From: Dermatophagoides farinae
Taxonomy: Eukaryota > Arthropoda > Arachnida > Sarcoptiformes > Pyroglyphidae
DNA length: 64,000 bases
Direction: 5' to 3'
Assembly (NCBI RefSeq): GCF_024713945.1
Contig: NW_027461524.1
Coordinates: forward strand, 185,899-249,898
In this document: positions 17,870 to 28,535 of the stretch, piece after piece
Position numbering within the stretch: position 1 is the first letter of the stretch
Layout: each line of letters begins with the position of its first letter
Notes under the pieces: model-generated
The model's database searches: none
What the model was told of the DNA's origin: nothing
The model's input: only the letters and a program-made list of their open reading frames with translations
Translations under genes and position numbers: made by a program

Positions 17870-20461
17870 TCACGTGCGCAACAAATCAGCGTAGTATTCT
17901 TCGAAAGCTTTGGAATTAAAGCTTTCTGCTTGGCTAGTGATAAACTGTTCCAAACTTTTGTTTGTATTAATTAAATTTTCTAAATTGTTAGCTATGACAT
18001 GATTGGCGCAAATCTGCTGGTGAATAGCTTCATGTATATTGTCAGCTTTTATATAAGTATGATATATCAGGTTAAAAGGAAACATCAGTAGTACGTAGGT
18101 CCAAATGCCAAGTTTTCGTAATATGGTAAAGTATTTCTTGTAGGTTTGATGTTGTGGATACGACTGAAGATAAGCTTTGAATTTGGAAAACAAAATTTGG
18201 TCGACTTTTAAGTCAATTTCATCAACGTTCTTAATCTTATCCAACACAGAAATAAGTTCTTTCCGGTCGTCAAACGTAAATATATCGACTATTTTAAAAA
18301 AATCGATTATATCGATGATCAGTTGGCTGGCCAATTTTGAATTTTTGTATTTACTTATTAAGTGAACAATGTAATGCTTTAAGACGTAGTTTAGGTTGAA
18401 GTACTTAATAAATTGAACGTCAGTAACCAAGCTGGTAATTAATAAACACGAAACTGTAGTCAGAGCGAACAAGCTTTTGACACTGACAATGCTCGTCACG
18501 ATCCAATATAAAGTAAACAGTTCCACAATTACAAGTATAAAACCCGTGTAAAACAGAAAAGTCAAATAAACATTTTTCCAGTAAAGAATAGAAAGTGATT
18601 TCGAATACATAGTGATTGTGTAAGAAATGATCGTTTGGACAAATTCAAGTAAACAAATGATCTTGTGAAAGAGCGTTTTGATTTCTTCGTTTTTGCAATT
18701 ATCTGAAAAGAGAGGTCGATTAAATTCTCCAATGCGAATGCTGAGGAGTTCTTCGCCGAAAGGTGTTGCAATTTTACTGAATCCAGAACTTTCAATGCTG
18801 TTTGAAATAATTGAATTGTCGCTGCATACGTTCTGCAAAAGTTTTGTCATGTTGGTCTTGCTAATAAATGGTTGACAAGCTTTGTCGGTAACAGAGTATA
18901 TTATGTTAGTGTAGAATCGGTTAGAATATTGCCATTGGTTAAAGATCTTAGCTTGTTTAGTGCTTAAGTTCAACTTTTCGCCGTAGTTGTATTGATCGTA
19001 TGATAAGTTTTTCGCTATGTTTGGGCTTTGATTTTCTTGCTCGCAGTTACTTAACGTTTTAGACCTGGAGAGACTTAAATCTAGAGTATTATTCCTAGTA
19101 GTTTTCATAAACATAAATCTAATTAGTTTTTTAAAATCTTTTTTCTTAGTTGCTGGATCATTATCAGCTTTCAAAACCACTTTATCGTTGGACATTCCTA
19201 AGTAATTGCTTAGTGGAATTGTAGATAGGTCTTTGTTGTGAGCCAAAGAATATTCATCTAGCAAATAAATATCTGAAAACAAATAGTATTTGAAAGAAAG
19301 TAACGAAATAATTGCGAAAAGAACGATAAGATACAAAATACTAATTAACAAACGTTGAGTTCCCAACACGAGAAATGTTATCACCATCGCAAAGACGTAA
19401 AATAACATCTGAACAATGCTTGTTGGGCTTATTTTTCGGCTGGCTACTATGTGGAAAATATGTAGACAATTGAAGAACCGCAGAGGCATCATCCGCATGT
19501 AATTTAACATCATCCACGAGTAGTTTAAAAAATAAAGATCCAATTTTTCTGGAATTACCCATTTATTAGTGACTGGCTGCAGCACTTCAGCAAATTCGTA
19601 GTAGATAGAGTCTGTATAGTCAATCAAATCAAACTTTAACTGAACAGCACCCAGAAAAAAGGTTGGATTAGACATTCCAATGTATTCAAAACTATTGACA
19701 GGAGCGTGATATTTGTCGTTTGATCCTTCTGAAGGTAAAGGGAAAAATTGAAACCATGACTCAAAGTAAAATCCTTCGTTCTGTGAATCTGTGCTACGGG
19801 TACTACTGACTGACGCAAAAAGCAAATTATGTTCTCGATTATTCTTTTGAAGTTTTATAGTTTTGATCAACGAACTTACGCTTACTACTATTCTAGCGAA
19901 ACTAATGTAATTAACATCGTCAGAATTTAAATTAGAATTTTCGTTCGTAACTAGAAAAAAAATGAACAAATCTTGAACCTCATGTGAAATTTCAATGTGA
20001 GGGAATGTGTAGTCAAGCTTAGCATACGCTTGCTTTATATTAATGGGCGGACTTTTATAGGTTTTATCCCCGTAAACTAGCTGAATCTTACCGAATGAAA
20101 AATCTAACTCTCTTTTTAAAAATGAAAACGAAATGTAATCTTTTACATGAATTTGTAAACTAAAGGTGTTTTTCATTTTAGTATTAATTTTGTCGCTTAA
20201 TTGCTGAAAAATAGCGGGTGAAAAAACCCGGGATTTATCGATTTTGTTGAACGAAGGAAACAGCTTGTACCCAATAAATTGTTTGGCAATAGTTAGAAAT
20301 CGAGTAGCCGAAAATTGTTCTACATACTGAAGAGTCCTTTGATTGTTGGAAATTAAAGTTTGCAGCGCTTGTTCTATGACGCTTTCTGTTATTCGAGTAG
20401 TTCCTTCCTTGACTTTTTTGTCAATATGTTTAAAGAATTTTAGTGGGTAAGAATTGGTCAT
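17870..20461 (-). CDS. Large membrane protein, 863 aa
   Basis: I do not recognise this family. The first 330 residues are soluble and beta-rich with C2-like alternation. A hydrophobic pair of helices lies near residues 350-400 (strongly Leu/Ile/Phe), a second pair near 630-690, and a single weaker segment near 784-805. The C-terminus is helical. The layout, with C2-like domains followed by hydrophobic hairpins, is reminiscent of MCTP-type membrane tethers, but I see no C2 calcium-binding aspartate loops, so function is open. It is convergent with the SmG gene. Confidence 0.7.
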   Translation of the reverse strand: MTNSYPLKFFKHIDKKVKEGTTRITESVIEQALQTLISNNQRTLQYVEQFSATRFLTIAKQFIGYKLFPSFNKIDKSRVFSPAIFQQLSDKINTKMKNTFSLQIHVKDYISFSFLKRELDFSFGKIQLVYGDKTYKSPPINIKQAYAKLDYTFPHIEISHEVQDLFIFFLVTNENSNLNSDDVNYISFARIVVSVSSLIKTIKLQKNNREHNLLFASVSSTRSTDSQNEGFYFESWFQFFPLPSEGSNDKYHAPVNSFEYIGMSNPTFFLGAVQLKFDLIDYTDSIYYEFAEVLQPVTNKWVIPEKLDLYFLNYSWMMLNYMRMMPLRFFNCLHIFHIVASRKISPTSIVQMLFYVFAMVITFLVLGTQRLLISILYLIVLFAIISLLSFKYYLFSDIYLLDEYSLAHNKDLSTIPLSNYLGMSNDKVVLKADNDPATKKKDFKKLIRFMFMKTTRNNTLDLSLSRSKTLSNCEQENQSPNIAKNLSYDQYNYGEKLNLSTKQAKIFNQWQYSNRFYTNIIYSVTDKACQPFISKTNMTKLLQNVCSDNSIISNSIESSGFSKIATPFGEELLSIRIGEFNRPLFSDNCKNEEIKTLFHKIICLLEFVQTIISYTITMYSKSLSILYWKNVYLTFLFYTGFILVIVELFTLYWIVTSIVSVKSLFALTTVSCLLITSLVTDVQFIKYFNLNYVLKHYIVHLISKYKNSKLASQLIIDIIDFFKIVDIFTFDDRKELISVLDKIKNVDEIDLKVDQILFSKFKAYLQSYPQHQTYKKYFTILRKLGIWTYVLLMFPFNLIYHTYIKADNIHEAIHQQICANHVIANNLENLINTNKSLEQFITSQAESFNSKAFEEYYADLLRT

Positions 20462-20542
20462 GAACTACTTATACTTGACTGAAGACGAAGATTTGTTCTG
20501 ACAACAGTGAAGTGTTCAATAACTGAAATATATTTCATTAAA

Positions 20543-22240
20543 TTATATTCCTAAATTTAGTTCTTTTATCCACGAATAATTTGTAAATAAAAAAGGTCTC
20601 CATATTGATAGTAGTAAATAATCAGTTAAATCAGATGTTGCTCCAAATAAATTTTTAAAGTACGGCAATAAACAATTGTGTTTATATTTCTGAACTTGGT
20701 ACCAAATAGGCGTGTCTACAGCGATCAAATTGTGGTAATTGTCGGTTTGGATGACGGTATATGGCTCATCATTACCTGTAAGCAGCACATTGGGTTGTTT
20801 TACCACGGATTTTTTCCCTGTGTTTAAATATTCCACTAATTCTTTCGTGTATTGCTTTGATTGTTCCCATTCATCGACGATCGAATTTAACGTTGATAAG
20901 TTTACATCAGGATTGCTTAGCTTGCCGTAAATCGCTCTTTCAAGGCACAAAAAACTTCCTGGGACCAATTTTATTTGCCTTTTCTTGTCAAATGAGGATT
21001 TGAGAAGTGATTGCAATAGTTCTAAGCTTGCAGTTCCGAAAAAAACTTCAATTGCAAGATCGAGCATTTTCCTAATTTGGTTATATAAGAACGACTGACC
21101 CTCGAGGTGAATAACAAGAATTTCGCCAATATTTGTGTCATTTGTTACTCTGTTAAGTGTAATTTGGTGTACATTGCGAATAGTTGAGCCTTTAGCGTCA
21201 CTACCGCCAGAGGAAAAGTGAAACCAATTGTTGTTTCCTTGTAATTTGTTAAGAATCGATTGAAATTCGTCGAAGTCTGTGTCAGATAATTTAAAAGAAC
21301 TCAAATTAGCACAATTTAGATTGTCAGAAGTCAAAAAAGACAAACCAAGTGGAGGATATTCCAGTTGTTTCTCGCAGTTGTGTGTGTGCGGACTAAATTC
21401 CTTGTGCAACTTTTTTCTATCTTCACTAGACAAGTTTTTGTAATAATTTAAGATTGTCGCATTGTATTCTATAATTGAATCAAATAGTTGAGGCATACTG
21501 TTTATCAAATCAATAGGTTTCACTGAATTAATTAATTGCTTGGGAAAATTTTGTTCTATTTTTGAGATAATCACTTCGAGTTTTTCTATGTCTTGTACTT
21601 CTCTAATTTTCATCCAATTTACAAATTCCTTTACTGAAGGTAATATATTTTGTAACTGAATTGGTTGGAGTATATAAGAAGGAAGAAAATATTCATAATG
21701 GCGTTTAATGCACAAATAACGAGCGTCGAAGTTGTTAGGAACCCTTAATACATTATAAAGAGCGATGTCTTCTGGAAGATTTTCATCCACTAGCTCAAAT
21801 ATTTTTCTTTCAATGGCTCGTTGATTATCGGCAGAATCAACTGATGCAGCTTCATCAGTAGTTAGAAGCTCAGATTTAATATTTTTTCTGATGTGGCGGT
21901 CATCCAACTTCAACATGACAACTTGGCAAGCTGAATGCACAGATTTGTCAGTCCTGCCAACTCGACTTAGCATAAGGTCGGAAAATTTAAATGGTTCTTC
22001 AATGTTTATTAATTTACAATCTGCCAACACTTTGAGAATTGCTTCTTCTACAGCTATACTATTAGAATCAAGACGTGACATCGTTTGATACTGCATTCCG
22101 AGATAGTTAGTCCCAATGTATCCAAATATTAAACAATATTTTCTGCCACTATTCCGAATGCCTCTGGTGTTTTCATCTGGGGTTCCATCAGACGTTTTGC
22201 GTTTGTTGTCTCTTTGTTTTTTACATTTGTTTACACTCAT
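20543..22240 (-). CDS. PUS1: tRNA pseudouridine synthase, PUS1/TruA family
   Basis: A 565-residue TruA-family pseudouridine synthase. The N-terminal domain starts with LIFGYIGTNYLGMQYQ, where the family has 'YxGtnYhGmQ'. The catalytic Asp is Asp98 in VGRTDKSVHSACQ. Further family blocks are PNNFDARYLCIKRHYEYFLP and, in the C-terminal half, IRNVHQITLNRV and LEGQSFLYNQIRKMLDLAIEV. It isomerises uridines in tRNAs and some snRNAs or mRNAs. A long insertion between the two lobes (about residues 195-320) and a basic N-terminal tail are extra and typical of the eukaryotic PUS1 type. Confidence 0.93.
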   Translation of the reverse strand: MSVNKCKKQRDNKRKTSDGTPDENTRGIRNSGRKYCLIFGYIGTNYLGMQYQTMSRLDSNSIAVEEAILKVLADCKLINIEEPFKFSDLMLSRVGRTDKSVHSACQVVMLKLDDRHIRKNIKSELLTTDEAASVDSADNQRAIERKIFELVDENLPEDIALYNVLRVPNNFDARYLCIKRHYEYFLPSYILQPIQLQNILPSVKEFVNWMKIREVQDIEKLEVIISKIEQNFPKQLINSVKPIDLINSMPQLFDSIIEYNATILNYYKNLSSEDRKKLHKEFSPHTHNCEKQLEYPPLGLSFLTSDNLNCANLSSFKLSDTDFDEFQSILNKLQGNNNWFHFSSGGSDAKGSTIRNVHQITLNRVTNDTNIGEILVIHLEGQSFLYNQIRKMLDLAIEVFFGTASLELLQSLLKSSFDKKRQIKLVPGSFLCLERAIYGKLSNPDVNLSTLNSIVDEWEQSKQYTKELVEYLNTGKKSVVKQPNVLLTGNDEPYTVIQTDNYHNLIAVDTPIWYQVQKYKHNCLLPYFKNLFGATSDLTDYLLLSIWRPFLFTNYSWIKELNLGI

Positions 22241-22489
22241 AGAGATTTTGACAAGAAATAATGCAGGTCCAAATTAGAAGTCTGTTATTTGAAATAACAT
22301 TCAAAAAGAATTATAATTTCCTTCAAACTATTGACGAAAAATCAAATTAGTAGTTTTAACAAAAGATAGAAAAATAGCTGAGCGTTTTTTCTTCTATTTT
22401 ATAGATGAATTTGCACAATTGGCAAATTAATATATTAACTGTTTAATTACAAATTTTTCTTACTAGACTTGAAATGGCTATTTAATGTA

Positions 22490-23662
22490 ATGGAGCTAGA
22501 GAAACTTTTTAGAGAATTTTCTCAAGTTGATTTGCAAGAGAAGAAACGCTTGTTACATTTGTTCGTTAACTTAATTGACGAGCCAGAAAAAGAAAAATTC
22601 GAATTTGAAAACGATGACAAGTTTACGAACTTGCTGCAAGAGTTGAAAGAAAATCTTGACGAAGATGAAACGGTTAGATGTAAATTGGAAGTATTCAAGT
22701 TTCTCTTTAGTAGTAAAATGGTGATGAGTCGAGTTTCATTGTTTTCTCAGATATTAAGTATATTTTTATCTGTTGTCTCTTTTGAACTAGCATTGGTGAG
22801 CTGGAATGTTTTTAGTGACACTGAACGTAACGTTGAAGATTGTCCAATAAAATATGATGTTGTAGATAATGGTGAAATAGCGCATACTTTACTACAGCTT
22901 ACTTTACAAGTATTTGAACTAGTGGTTGAACATTTTAAATCAGTCGCTGGTGAAAAAAAAAGTAGTATTTTCCATGCAAGGTTTCAGTCAGACAATCATC
23001 TAGGAGTTTTCATGAATGAATATGTTCAAATATTGGTAGCTGGATTGTTATTCGGCGAGCACGATCGTTACTACGAAAAACTAGTTACTTATTTAGATCT
23101 TCTAAACCAACTTGAGCCAAGTTTGACTCAAGTGATTTCAAAACTTTGGTTTGATCCTATAATCGAATACTCGTCAAACAAACCACAATGTACTAAAATT
23201 CATGTTAGTTTTACAACGCTGAAAAAAATGTACGTTAGCCCGTTAAAACCATTGGCTTTACTTACAAAACCTTTGCCTCTTGTTTCACAAACAAAAGCAA
23301 ACGTAGTTTCACTGAAAGACGAAAAGTTTTATGAAAAAGCAAAACAAATTTACGTCTCTAAATCTAAACAGGAGCAGCGAAAAACGCAACTGGTTAACAA
23401 AAACTTGAAGCGTGAGCGTAAAGCAGTGGAACGAAATATCAGGGTAGACGCTGAAAAAATCAGCAATATATATACTAAAGAGCACCACAAGCAAAAAAAA
23501 CGAATAGAAAAAGAACTGAAGTATGCCGACCGGGTGCTCGAACAGGAAACTGTAGAGTTGAAGAAGATGCGAACGCATGGAGATACTATGGATACATCCA
23601 TCAAACCTTATTCAGCTAAGAAAAAGGAGCGCCAGAATCGCAGAACCAACAAGTCTAATTAA
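22490..23662 (+). CDS. NOP14: NOP14 C-terminal-region-like protein
   Basis: A 390-residue protein from the ATG at 22490 (an in-frame TTG lies 21 bp upstream). The last 90 residues carry the charged signature of NOP14, a 40S biogenesis factor. They run from KQEQRKTQLVNKNLKRERK through the AVERNIRVDAEKISNIYTK stretch to KRIEKELKYADRVLEQETVE. This corresponds to the NOP14 C-terminal block that reads 'LKREYKQERKGALREIRKD'. The preceding helical part, including PLKPLALLTKPLP and PKFEENY-like spacing, also fits. NOP14 is normally about twice this length and I do not see its N-terminal half, so it is truncated or heavily reduced relative to the family. Confidence 0.68.
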   Translation: MELEKLFREFSQVDLQEKKRLLHLFVNLIDEPEKEKFEFENDDKFTNLLQELKENLDEDETVRCKLEVFKFLFSSKMVMSRVSLFSQILSIFLSVVSFELALVSWNVFSDTERNVEDCPIKYDVVDNGEIAHTLLQLTLQVFELVVEHFKSVAGEKKSSIFHARFQSDNHLGVFMNEYVQILVAGLLFGEHDRYYEKLVTYLDLLNQLEPSLTQVISKLWFDPIIEYSSNKPQCTKIHVSFTTLKKMYVSPLKPLALLTKPLPLVSQTKANVVSLKDEKFYEKAKQIYVSKSKQEQRKTQLVNKNLKRERKAVERNIRVDAEKISNIYTKEHHKQKKRIEKELKYADRVLEQETVELKKMRTHGDTMDTSIKPYSAKKKERQNRRTNKSN

Positions 23663-23770
23663 GATACTCTGCGCCGCAAAATCGACAAAGGTTCATATAT
23701 AGGTTGAAATAATCTGATTATCAAGCAGTTACAAATTTAAAAAGAAGAGTAAAGCATATTAAATCTGCAA

Positions 23771-23953
23771 ATGAAATTAGTTGGTAGAACAATCTGTCTG
23801 AGTTCTTCAGCGCATCGTTCGAGTTGCGGTAAAAAAGGCAGACCTAGTAATACTTTGGTTGAATTTTACATTGACTCATCAAACAACGATCAAACTACAA
23901 GATTAATTAACGATGTGGCAGTACTTCTAGGCTACGTAGTCTGCGTAGTCTAG
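23771..23953 (+). CDS. Small hypothetical protein, 60 aa
   Basis: A 60-residue frame with its own ATG, Ser/Gly/Lys-rich at the start (SSSAHRSSCGKKGRP) and hydrophobic at the end. Its final 27 bp run into the 3' end of the secreted-protein gene on the opposite strand. It has no recognisable family and could equally be a chance frame or an exon of something larger. Confidence 0.35.
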   Translation: MKLVGRTICLSSSAHRSSCGKKGRPSNTLVEFYIDSSNNDQTTRLINDVAVLLGYVVCVV

Positions 23954-24559
23954 CCAGTCGCTATATGTGCCGAGATGAGTATATTCGTTAGTACTTCTGG
24001 CGAGATCTATTTTCTGAAAATTTCGCAATGAGCTTGGCACACTTACGTTCATGTGGTAGTAAGAACTCGTTGGTTTGCTTACAAAATAAAAATAATGTGG
24101 TGTATCTGTGAGATGAGAGATTAAACTAAGAGCTAAATGCCTCGTCATGTCTGGCGTTGTTTCTCTTTTAATCAGCATACTGCAAGCTGCGTTGGTTTTT
24201 AGTTTTCTCATGATTAATGCAGCATTCTTGTTTGAAAATAGTCTATGTAATTCTTCCAATGCAATTTTTGCGGTTTCTCCTCCGGACAATATACGTTTGT
24301 TCAGGTTGACTATATCTTTCGTTAATTTTGCTATTTCATATGTGTTACGCAGTTTCCTGTAATCTTTTACTCCTTCTTTATATATGTCTGATTCGAAAAA
24401 ATTATCGTCGGCTGATAACCGGCGGGACTGGTTCGAACTAGCGGTTGAGTCATTAATAACGGTCAAGCGACCGCTGCTCGAATGAGTATTGTCATATGCA
24501 ACAATTTCTTTTACCGTTAAAATACAAGCATATAAAAGACAATTAAACACGGGTACCAT
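23927..24559 (-). CDS. Hypothetical secreted protein, 210 aa
   Basis: A 210-residue protein with an N-terminal hydrophobic stretch (VFNCLLYACILTVKEIVA) that looks like a signal peptide. It is followed by a Ser-rich linker and a helical domain (residues about 65-160). The C-terminal quarter has an aromatic-rich end (YFYFVSK, TYSDWLDYADY). Not recognised. It lies next to the ribosomal eL20 gene and is divergent from it. Confidence 0.6.
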   Translation of the reverse strand: MVPVFNCLLYACILTVKEIVAYDNTHSSSGRLTVINDSTASSNQSRRLSADDNFFESDIYKEGVKDYRKLRNTYEIAKLTKDIVNLNKRILSGGETAKIALEELHRLFSNKNAALIMRKLKTNAACSMLIKRETTPDMTRHLALSLISHLTDTPHYFYFVSKPTSSYYHMNVSVPSSLRNFQKIDLARSTNEYTHLGTYSDWLDYADYVA

Positions 24560-24727
24560 TCGTTTGTTATATAAATTATTTCATTGTTTATTTGTATATA
24601 AAAGAACGAGTGGCAGTTTTCCTAAAGAATAAAAATTAATTAATTAAGGCAAATTATTCGATTTGATACGAAAAATTAGACACGACAAAAATTCCATATT
24701 TAATTTTTGAACCTGAAGGATAATAAA

Positions 24728-25285
24728 ATGACCGAACTAGCTGATAAAACTTTTCAAATGCGTCTCCACCAGTATTACATTACTGGAAGACGTCTTCCTT
24801 CGAGCGAGAACCCAAATCCAACAATTTACAGGATGAAAATTTTCGCCCGTGACTCTGTCGTTGCCAAGAGTCGCTTTTGGTTTTTTATGAAGCGCCTAAA
24901 CAAAATAAAGAAATCGAACGGAGAAGTTTTGGATGTACAAATAATTGAACCTGAAAAATCCGAGACAGCAAAAACTTATGGAATTTGGCTGAGATACGAC
25001 TCCCGAACTTCCACCCACAACTTTTACAAAGAGTACAGAGATATCAGCAAAGAAGGTGCTGTTTCTCAAATGTACCAGGACATGGCTGGAAAACACCGAG
25101 CCGCCTCTTGTACTATTCAAATCCTCAAGATAAAGTCTCTCACGCCTGAAGAAGTACGCCGTCCAATTAGTATTCAAACTCTCGGAATGAACTTCAAGTT
25201 CCCCCACCTACATAGACGCCCAATGTGCCCAAAATCCGTACGCAGAGATTTTGTCACTTCTAGAACTCGCGCGTTCTACCACTAG
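24728..25285 (+). CDS. RPL18A: 60S ribosomal protein eL20 (L18a)
   Basis: A 185-residue ribosomal protein of the L18a/eL20 family. Conserved blocks are visible in order: YYITGRRLPSSENPNPTIYRMKIFA, VVAKSRFWFFMKRLNKIKKSNGE, GIWLRYDSRTSTHNFYKEYRD and FKFPHLHRRP. The end (RRDFVTSRTRAFYH) fits the family. Translation starts at the ATG at 24728; a TTG frame extends upstream but is not needed. It lies in the large subunit near the exit side of the factor-binding region. Confidence 0.95.
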   Translation: MTELADKTFQMRLHQYYITGRRLPSSENPNPTIYRMKIFARDSVVAKSRFWFFMKRLNKIKKSNGEVLDVQIIEPEKSETAKTYGIWLRYDSRTSTHNFYKEYRDISKEGAVSQMYQDMAGKHRAASCTIQILKIKSLTPEEVRRPISIQTLGMNFKFPHLHRRPMCPKSVRRDFVTSRTRAFYH

Positions 25286-25473
25286 GTTATTTAGACGTTT
25301 GTTTTAAACTGCACTAATATAAGTTAAATTCTTTATTTAATATAGCTACGTATTTGTCATTTAATTCGATTTCGTCGTATTTTCTTTATCTTTCATCTAA
25401 AATATACTTTATAACTTATTAATAAACAAATGAAAAATTATTCTTTATAGCCTTATGTTTTTTTTCGCTTTAC

Positions 25474-27369
25474 ATGTCAGACAGCGACGATGCTTTGTTC
25501 ACCGAGACTGAAAAAGAGTTTTTGTCAATAAATAAAGCGTTTAACGATGCTGCATCGTCTTCTGAACAGCTGTGCTTCGACTTTCATCAGGAAAAGTCAA
25601 CTCAAGGTAACAATTGTGAGGCACGCCCTTCAGGTGTCAAAAGCCACACGACTGGGCCTAAAAATTCCAATCGAGCAAAGATTAAGAATGACGAATCGGA
25701 GTGGGAGGCTAAGGCAAAGGAGAAAATTAACAAAAGCGAAGACTCTCCTATTTTGGAAGACAGTTTGTGGGACTCTATACGCGACAAAGACAGCCAATTA
25801 ATTTCCATAGAAACGAATATAAAGCAAGTCGAAGGAAGTTTTTTAAAGTTCAACTTCGAGTTTCTCCAACAATACAACAGCAAAGCCCGCCAAACATCGT
25901 ACTCGGAGTTTTTGTTACAAGCTTGCCAACTTATTTCGTATTCGCTTCCGTTGTGGAACAAGCACATTACCTCGCTCGAAAACGAGTCGAATCTCTGTAT
26001 CGATTACCCTGTGAATATTCGGTTTGGCAAGTTATTTTTACTGAACAAGAGGTTTTACGAAGTTTTTTTTCCAACAAACGCAGATGGTGACGCGTGTATT
26101 CAGAAAAATCATGCGGTGACAGATAATACAGATTTGACCACGCGGTCCTACACCTTGTTGATTGAGCTTAACAAACGCAGAAACGACTGCCGCAAAATTC
26201 TCACTGAGCTGGGAGTGTTACAGTCAGGGGTTATTCAGCGCGAACGACTCGCTTGTTTGTTGAAACCCCACGTTGACAAAGTTGAATTTAGTAATTACCT
26301 CGAAATTACACCTAAGCAAGAAGAAGACATAGAAACGATCATGAAAGACTTTTTCTATGACCAGTACTCGAAAGAGCACATCGATGAGTTAATTTCTACA
26401 TCGAAATTCGATTTTTTTTCTTTTTTCAATAATGAAAAAGAAGAAGCAGGTTGGTCATCAAATAATAGTGGCAGTCCCTCTTCTCCAAAAAATGATATCC
26501 AAACTGACCAGGAGTACACTCAAGAGATACTCAAAGACATTTCTAATTTCGTGAGTCTCAACGTCTCCGCAACAGAAGAAAGCTTTTCTAATTTATCTGA
26601 AAATGACGAGATTGAAACAACCAACGATAAAACTGCTAAAAAAATTAAAGCTGAGGCAATGTCAGAAAACATTGTTAGCTCAGATAATAATCAAATCTTC
26701 GTAAAAATCGACCAGTCAATCAACGAATCGAGCGATACGTCTGAGCTCATCGTTGACATTGCGTCAGCAGATTTGGAACTATTATCTGGTAAAGATATGA
26801 GTGACGCTTCGGAAACCGTCGAAAAAAGCGATCAAAGAAACGAAAAGCTCAATCTTAAGCGACTTTTACGCGGCTCAAAGCGAGTGAAAAACGCTTTCAT
26901 CGACGACGCTGCGAGTGTTTCTGATAGTTCGCAGAATGAAGACGAAGAAGAGGATAATTTTGATGATCTCGTCAATTTTTACACGGACAAATTAGATGAA
27001 GCTGAAAACGCAAAAGCTGTTCAAGAAGCATACTTAAAAGATAAGAATGACGAAACCCAACGTATTTTGGATGACTTGTCGAAAAAATTCGTTAAAAAAA
27101 AAATAAAAATATTAGCTGCTGATAAGATCATAAGAGATACTGTAGATCTGCAGTTGCATTTAGACTTGGAAAATCAGGAGAACCAGGACCATAGTGACGG
27201 AATATATTATCAAAACTTAAGTAATGCTGAAAACGAGAGTTATTCGCTACCAGACATGATTTTGCCGTGTTCGGAATACAACGTAAGCAACAAAGATGAG
27301 CATGTATCTCGAGTAAAATTTAAAGAAAACAAAGATTGCACAAACAGATTAAAAAATTTATTTAAATAA
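25474..27369 (+). CDS. Hypothetical acidic protein, 631 aa
   Basis: I do not recognise this protein. The first 100 residues are charged and disordered. A folded helical core follows at about 105-290 (KLFLLNKRFYEVFFP, NKRRNDCRKILTELGVL), then a long acidic, Ser-rich disordered half. Near residues 465-560 there is a mixed-charge stretch and a coiled-coil-like end. It would be a soluble regulatory or nuclear scaffold protein by composition. Start ATG is at 25474. Confidence 0.65.
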   Translation: MSDSDDALFTETEKEFLSINKAFNDAASSSEQLCFDFHQEKSTQGNNCEARPSGVKSHTTGPKNSNRAKIKNDESEWEAKAKEKINKSEDSPILEDSLWDSIRDKDSQLISIETNIKQVEGSFLKFNFEFLQQYNSKARQTSYSEFLLQACQLISYSLPLWNKHITSLENESNLCIDYPVNIRFGKLFLLNKRFYEVFFPTNADGDACIQKNHAVTDNTDLTTRSYTLLIELNKRRNDCRKILTELGVLQSGVIQRERLACLLKPHVDKVEFSNYLEITPKQEEDIETIMKDFFYDQYSKEHIDELISTSKFDFFSFFNNEKEEAGWSSNNSGSPSSPKNDIQTDQEYTQEILKDISNFVSLNVSATEESFSNLSENDEIETTNDKTAKKIKAEAMSENIVSSDNNQIFVKIDQSINESSDTSELIVDIASADLELLSGKDMSDASETVEKSDQRNEKLNLKRLLRGSKRVKNAFIDDAASVSDSSQNEDEEEDNFDDLVNFYTDKLDEAENAKAVQEAYLKDKNDETQRILDDLSKKFVKKKIKILAADKIIRDTVDLQLHLDLENQENQDHSDGIYYQNLSNAENESYSLPDMILPCSEYNVSNKDEHVSRVKFKENKDCTNRLKNLFK

Positions 27370-27503
27370 GAAGACCGCTGAAATTAATCCTGGCTTTAGC
27401 TAATACGACAAGTTCTCCAATAATAAAAAAGAATAATTTTGAATTCAATCCATGAGTTTTAGATTAAATATAATCCGTTTTCAAAATTATTTATTTTTCA
27501 AAA

Positions 27504-28442
27504 ATGAGTGAGTTGTCGCCGCGAGAGTTGTTTAAACAATTGAAAGCTTCTGACGAAGCTAATAGTCGATGTGTTGACTGCGGAGGTTTGAATCCTCAGT
27601 GGGCTTCAATAAGTTTTGGAATTTATATTTGTTTACTGTGTTCAGGAGTACACAGAGGGCTGGGATCTAAAATATCGTTGGTGAAATCCTTGAGTATGGA
27701 TCAATGGGACGATAAGGAAATTTCAATAATGAAGAAAGGCGGTAACCAAAAATTGCTGGATTTATTTGCTGAGTACAATATTATCAACAAGCCAATTCGA
27801 ATGAAGTACACTACGCAAGTTGCTTTTTATTATCGGGAATATTTGCTGGCTTTGGTTGAAAACACCCCTTTGCCCGAAAAGCCGTCATTACAGGAAGGAA
27901 GTGAATTAAGTGGCGGGGCTAAAGCTACCAGGCTGAATGCGTCAAAATCTGATTGCCTTCACCCTAGTCAGAAAGGTATCAACGTAGCCAACTACATGAA
28001 AGAATTCAATGTTGAAAAAACAGCTCAAAAGCTGAATTCATGGGGTAGTTTTGCTTGGAACAAATTAAACGATTTGACAACAAATGTCGTTAAGGTTTCA
28101 AAAGACGTTATCAACAGTGCTCCGACGCAGTCTGTGGTCTCCCATCTCCAAGAAACTGTGACTAAGTCGGCTAATTGGGCTCAAGAAAAAGGAAAAGCCG
28201 CAATGGAAAATGTTCAAAAGCAAGGTCTGATTGGCATTGTTCAAGAAACGGCTACCACTGCTACAAACACTGCAGGAACCGCCGTTAATAAAGTACGTGA
28301 TATACTGGGAGGAGTTAAACCACACGCTTCCAACGAAAAAATTTTGTCTTCCGAAAATGTAATGCCACATGAGGTTGCTTCAGATCATGAAATTAACCAA
28401 AAAGAAGAAATTGAACAACGCAACCCTAGTGTAACCTTGTAA
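27504..28442 (+). CDS. ARFGAP1: ArfGAP1-type Arf GTPase-activating protein
   Basis: A 312-residue ArfGAP. The zinc finger is at Cys23, Cys26, Cys43 and Cys46 (C-x2-C-x16-C-x2-C), and the arginine finger is Arg51 in VHRGLGS. These stimulate GTP hydrolysis by Arf1 in Golgi traffic. The C-terminal half contains repeated amphipathic helices rich in Ala, Thr and Lys with GSFAWNKL-like Gly/Trp segments, as in the curvature-sensing ALPS helices of ArfGAP1 and Gcs1. It faces a second ArfGAP tail-to-tail. Confidence 0.93.
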   Translation: MSELSPRELFKQLKASDEANSRCVDCGGLNPQWASISFGIYICLLCSGVHRGLGSKISLVKSLSMDQWDDKEISIMKKGGNQKLLDLFAEYNIINKPIRMKYTTQVAFYYREYLLALVENTPLPEKPSLQEGSELSGGAKATRLNASKSDCLHPSQKGINVANYMKEFNVEKTAQKLNSWGSFAWNKLNDLTTNVVKVSKDVINSAPTQSVVSHLQETVTKSANWAQEKGKAAMENVQKQGLIGIVQETATTATNTAGTAVNKVRDILGGVKPHASNEKILSSENVMPHEVASDHEINQKEEIEQRNPSVTL

Positions 28443-28535
28443 ACAGCGAAATTTCTATTTTACATTTTTGTATATTATTCGATCATAAACGTCAAGTCTG
28501 AATTTTTTAATTCAGCTAGCACTTGTTTTTTAACA

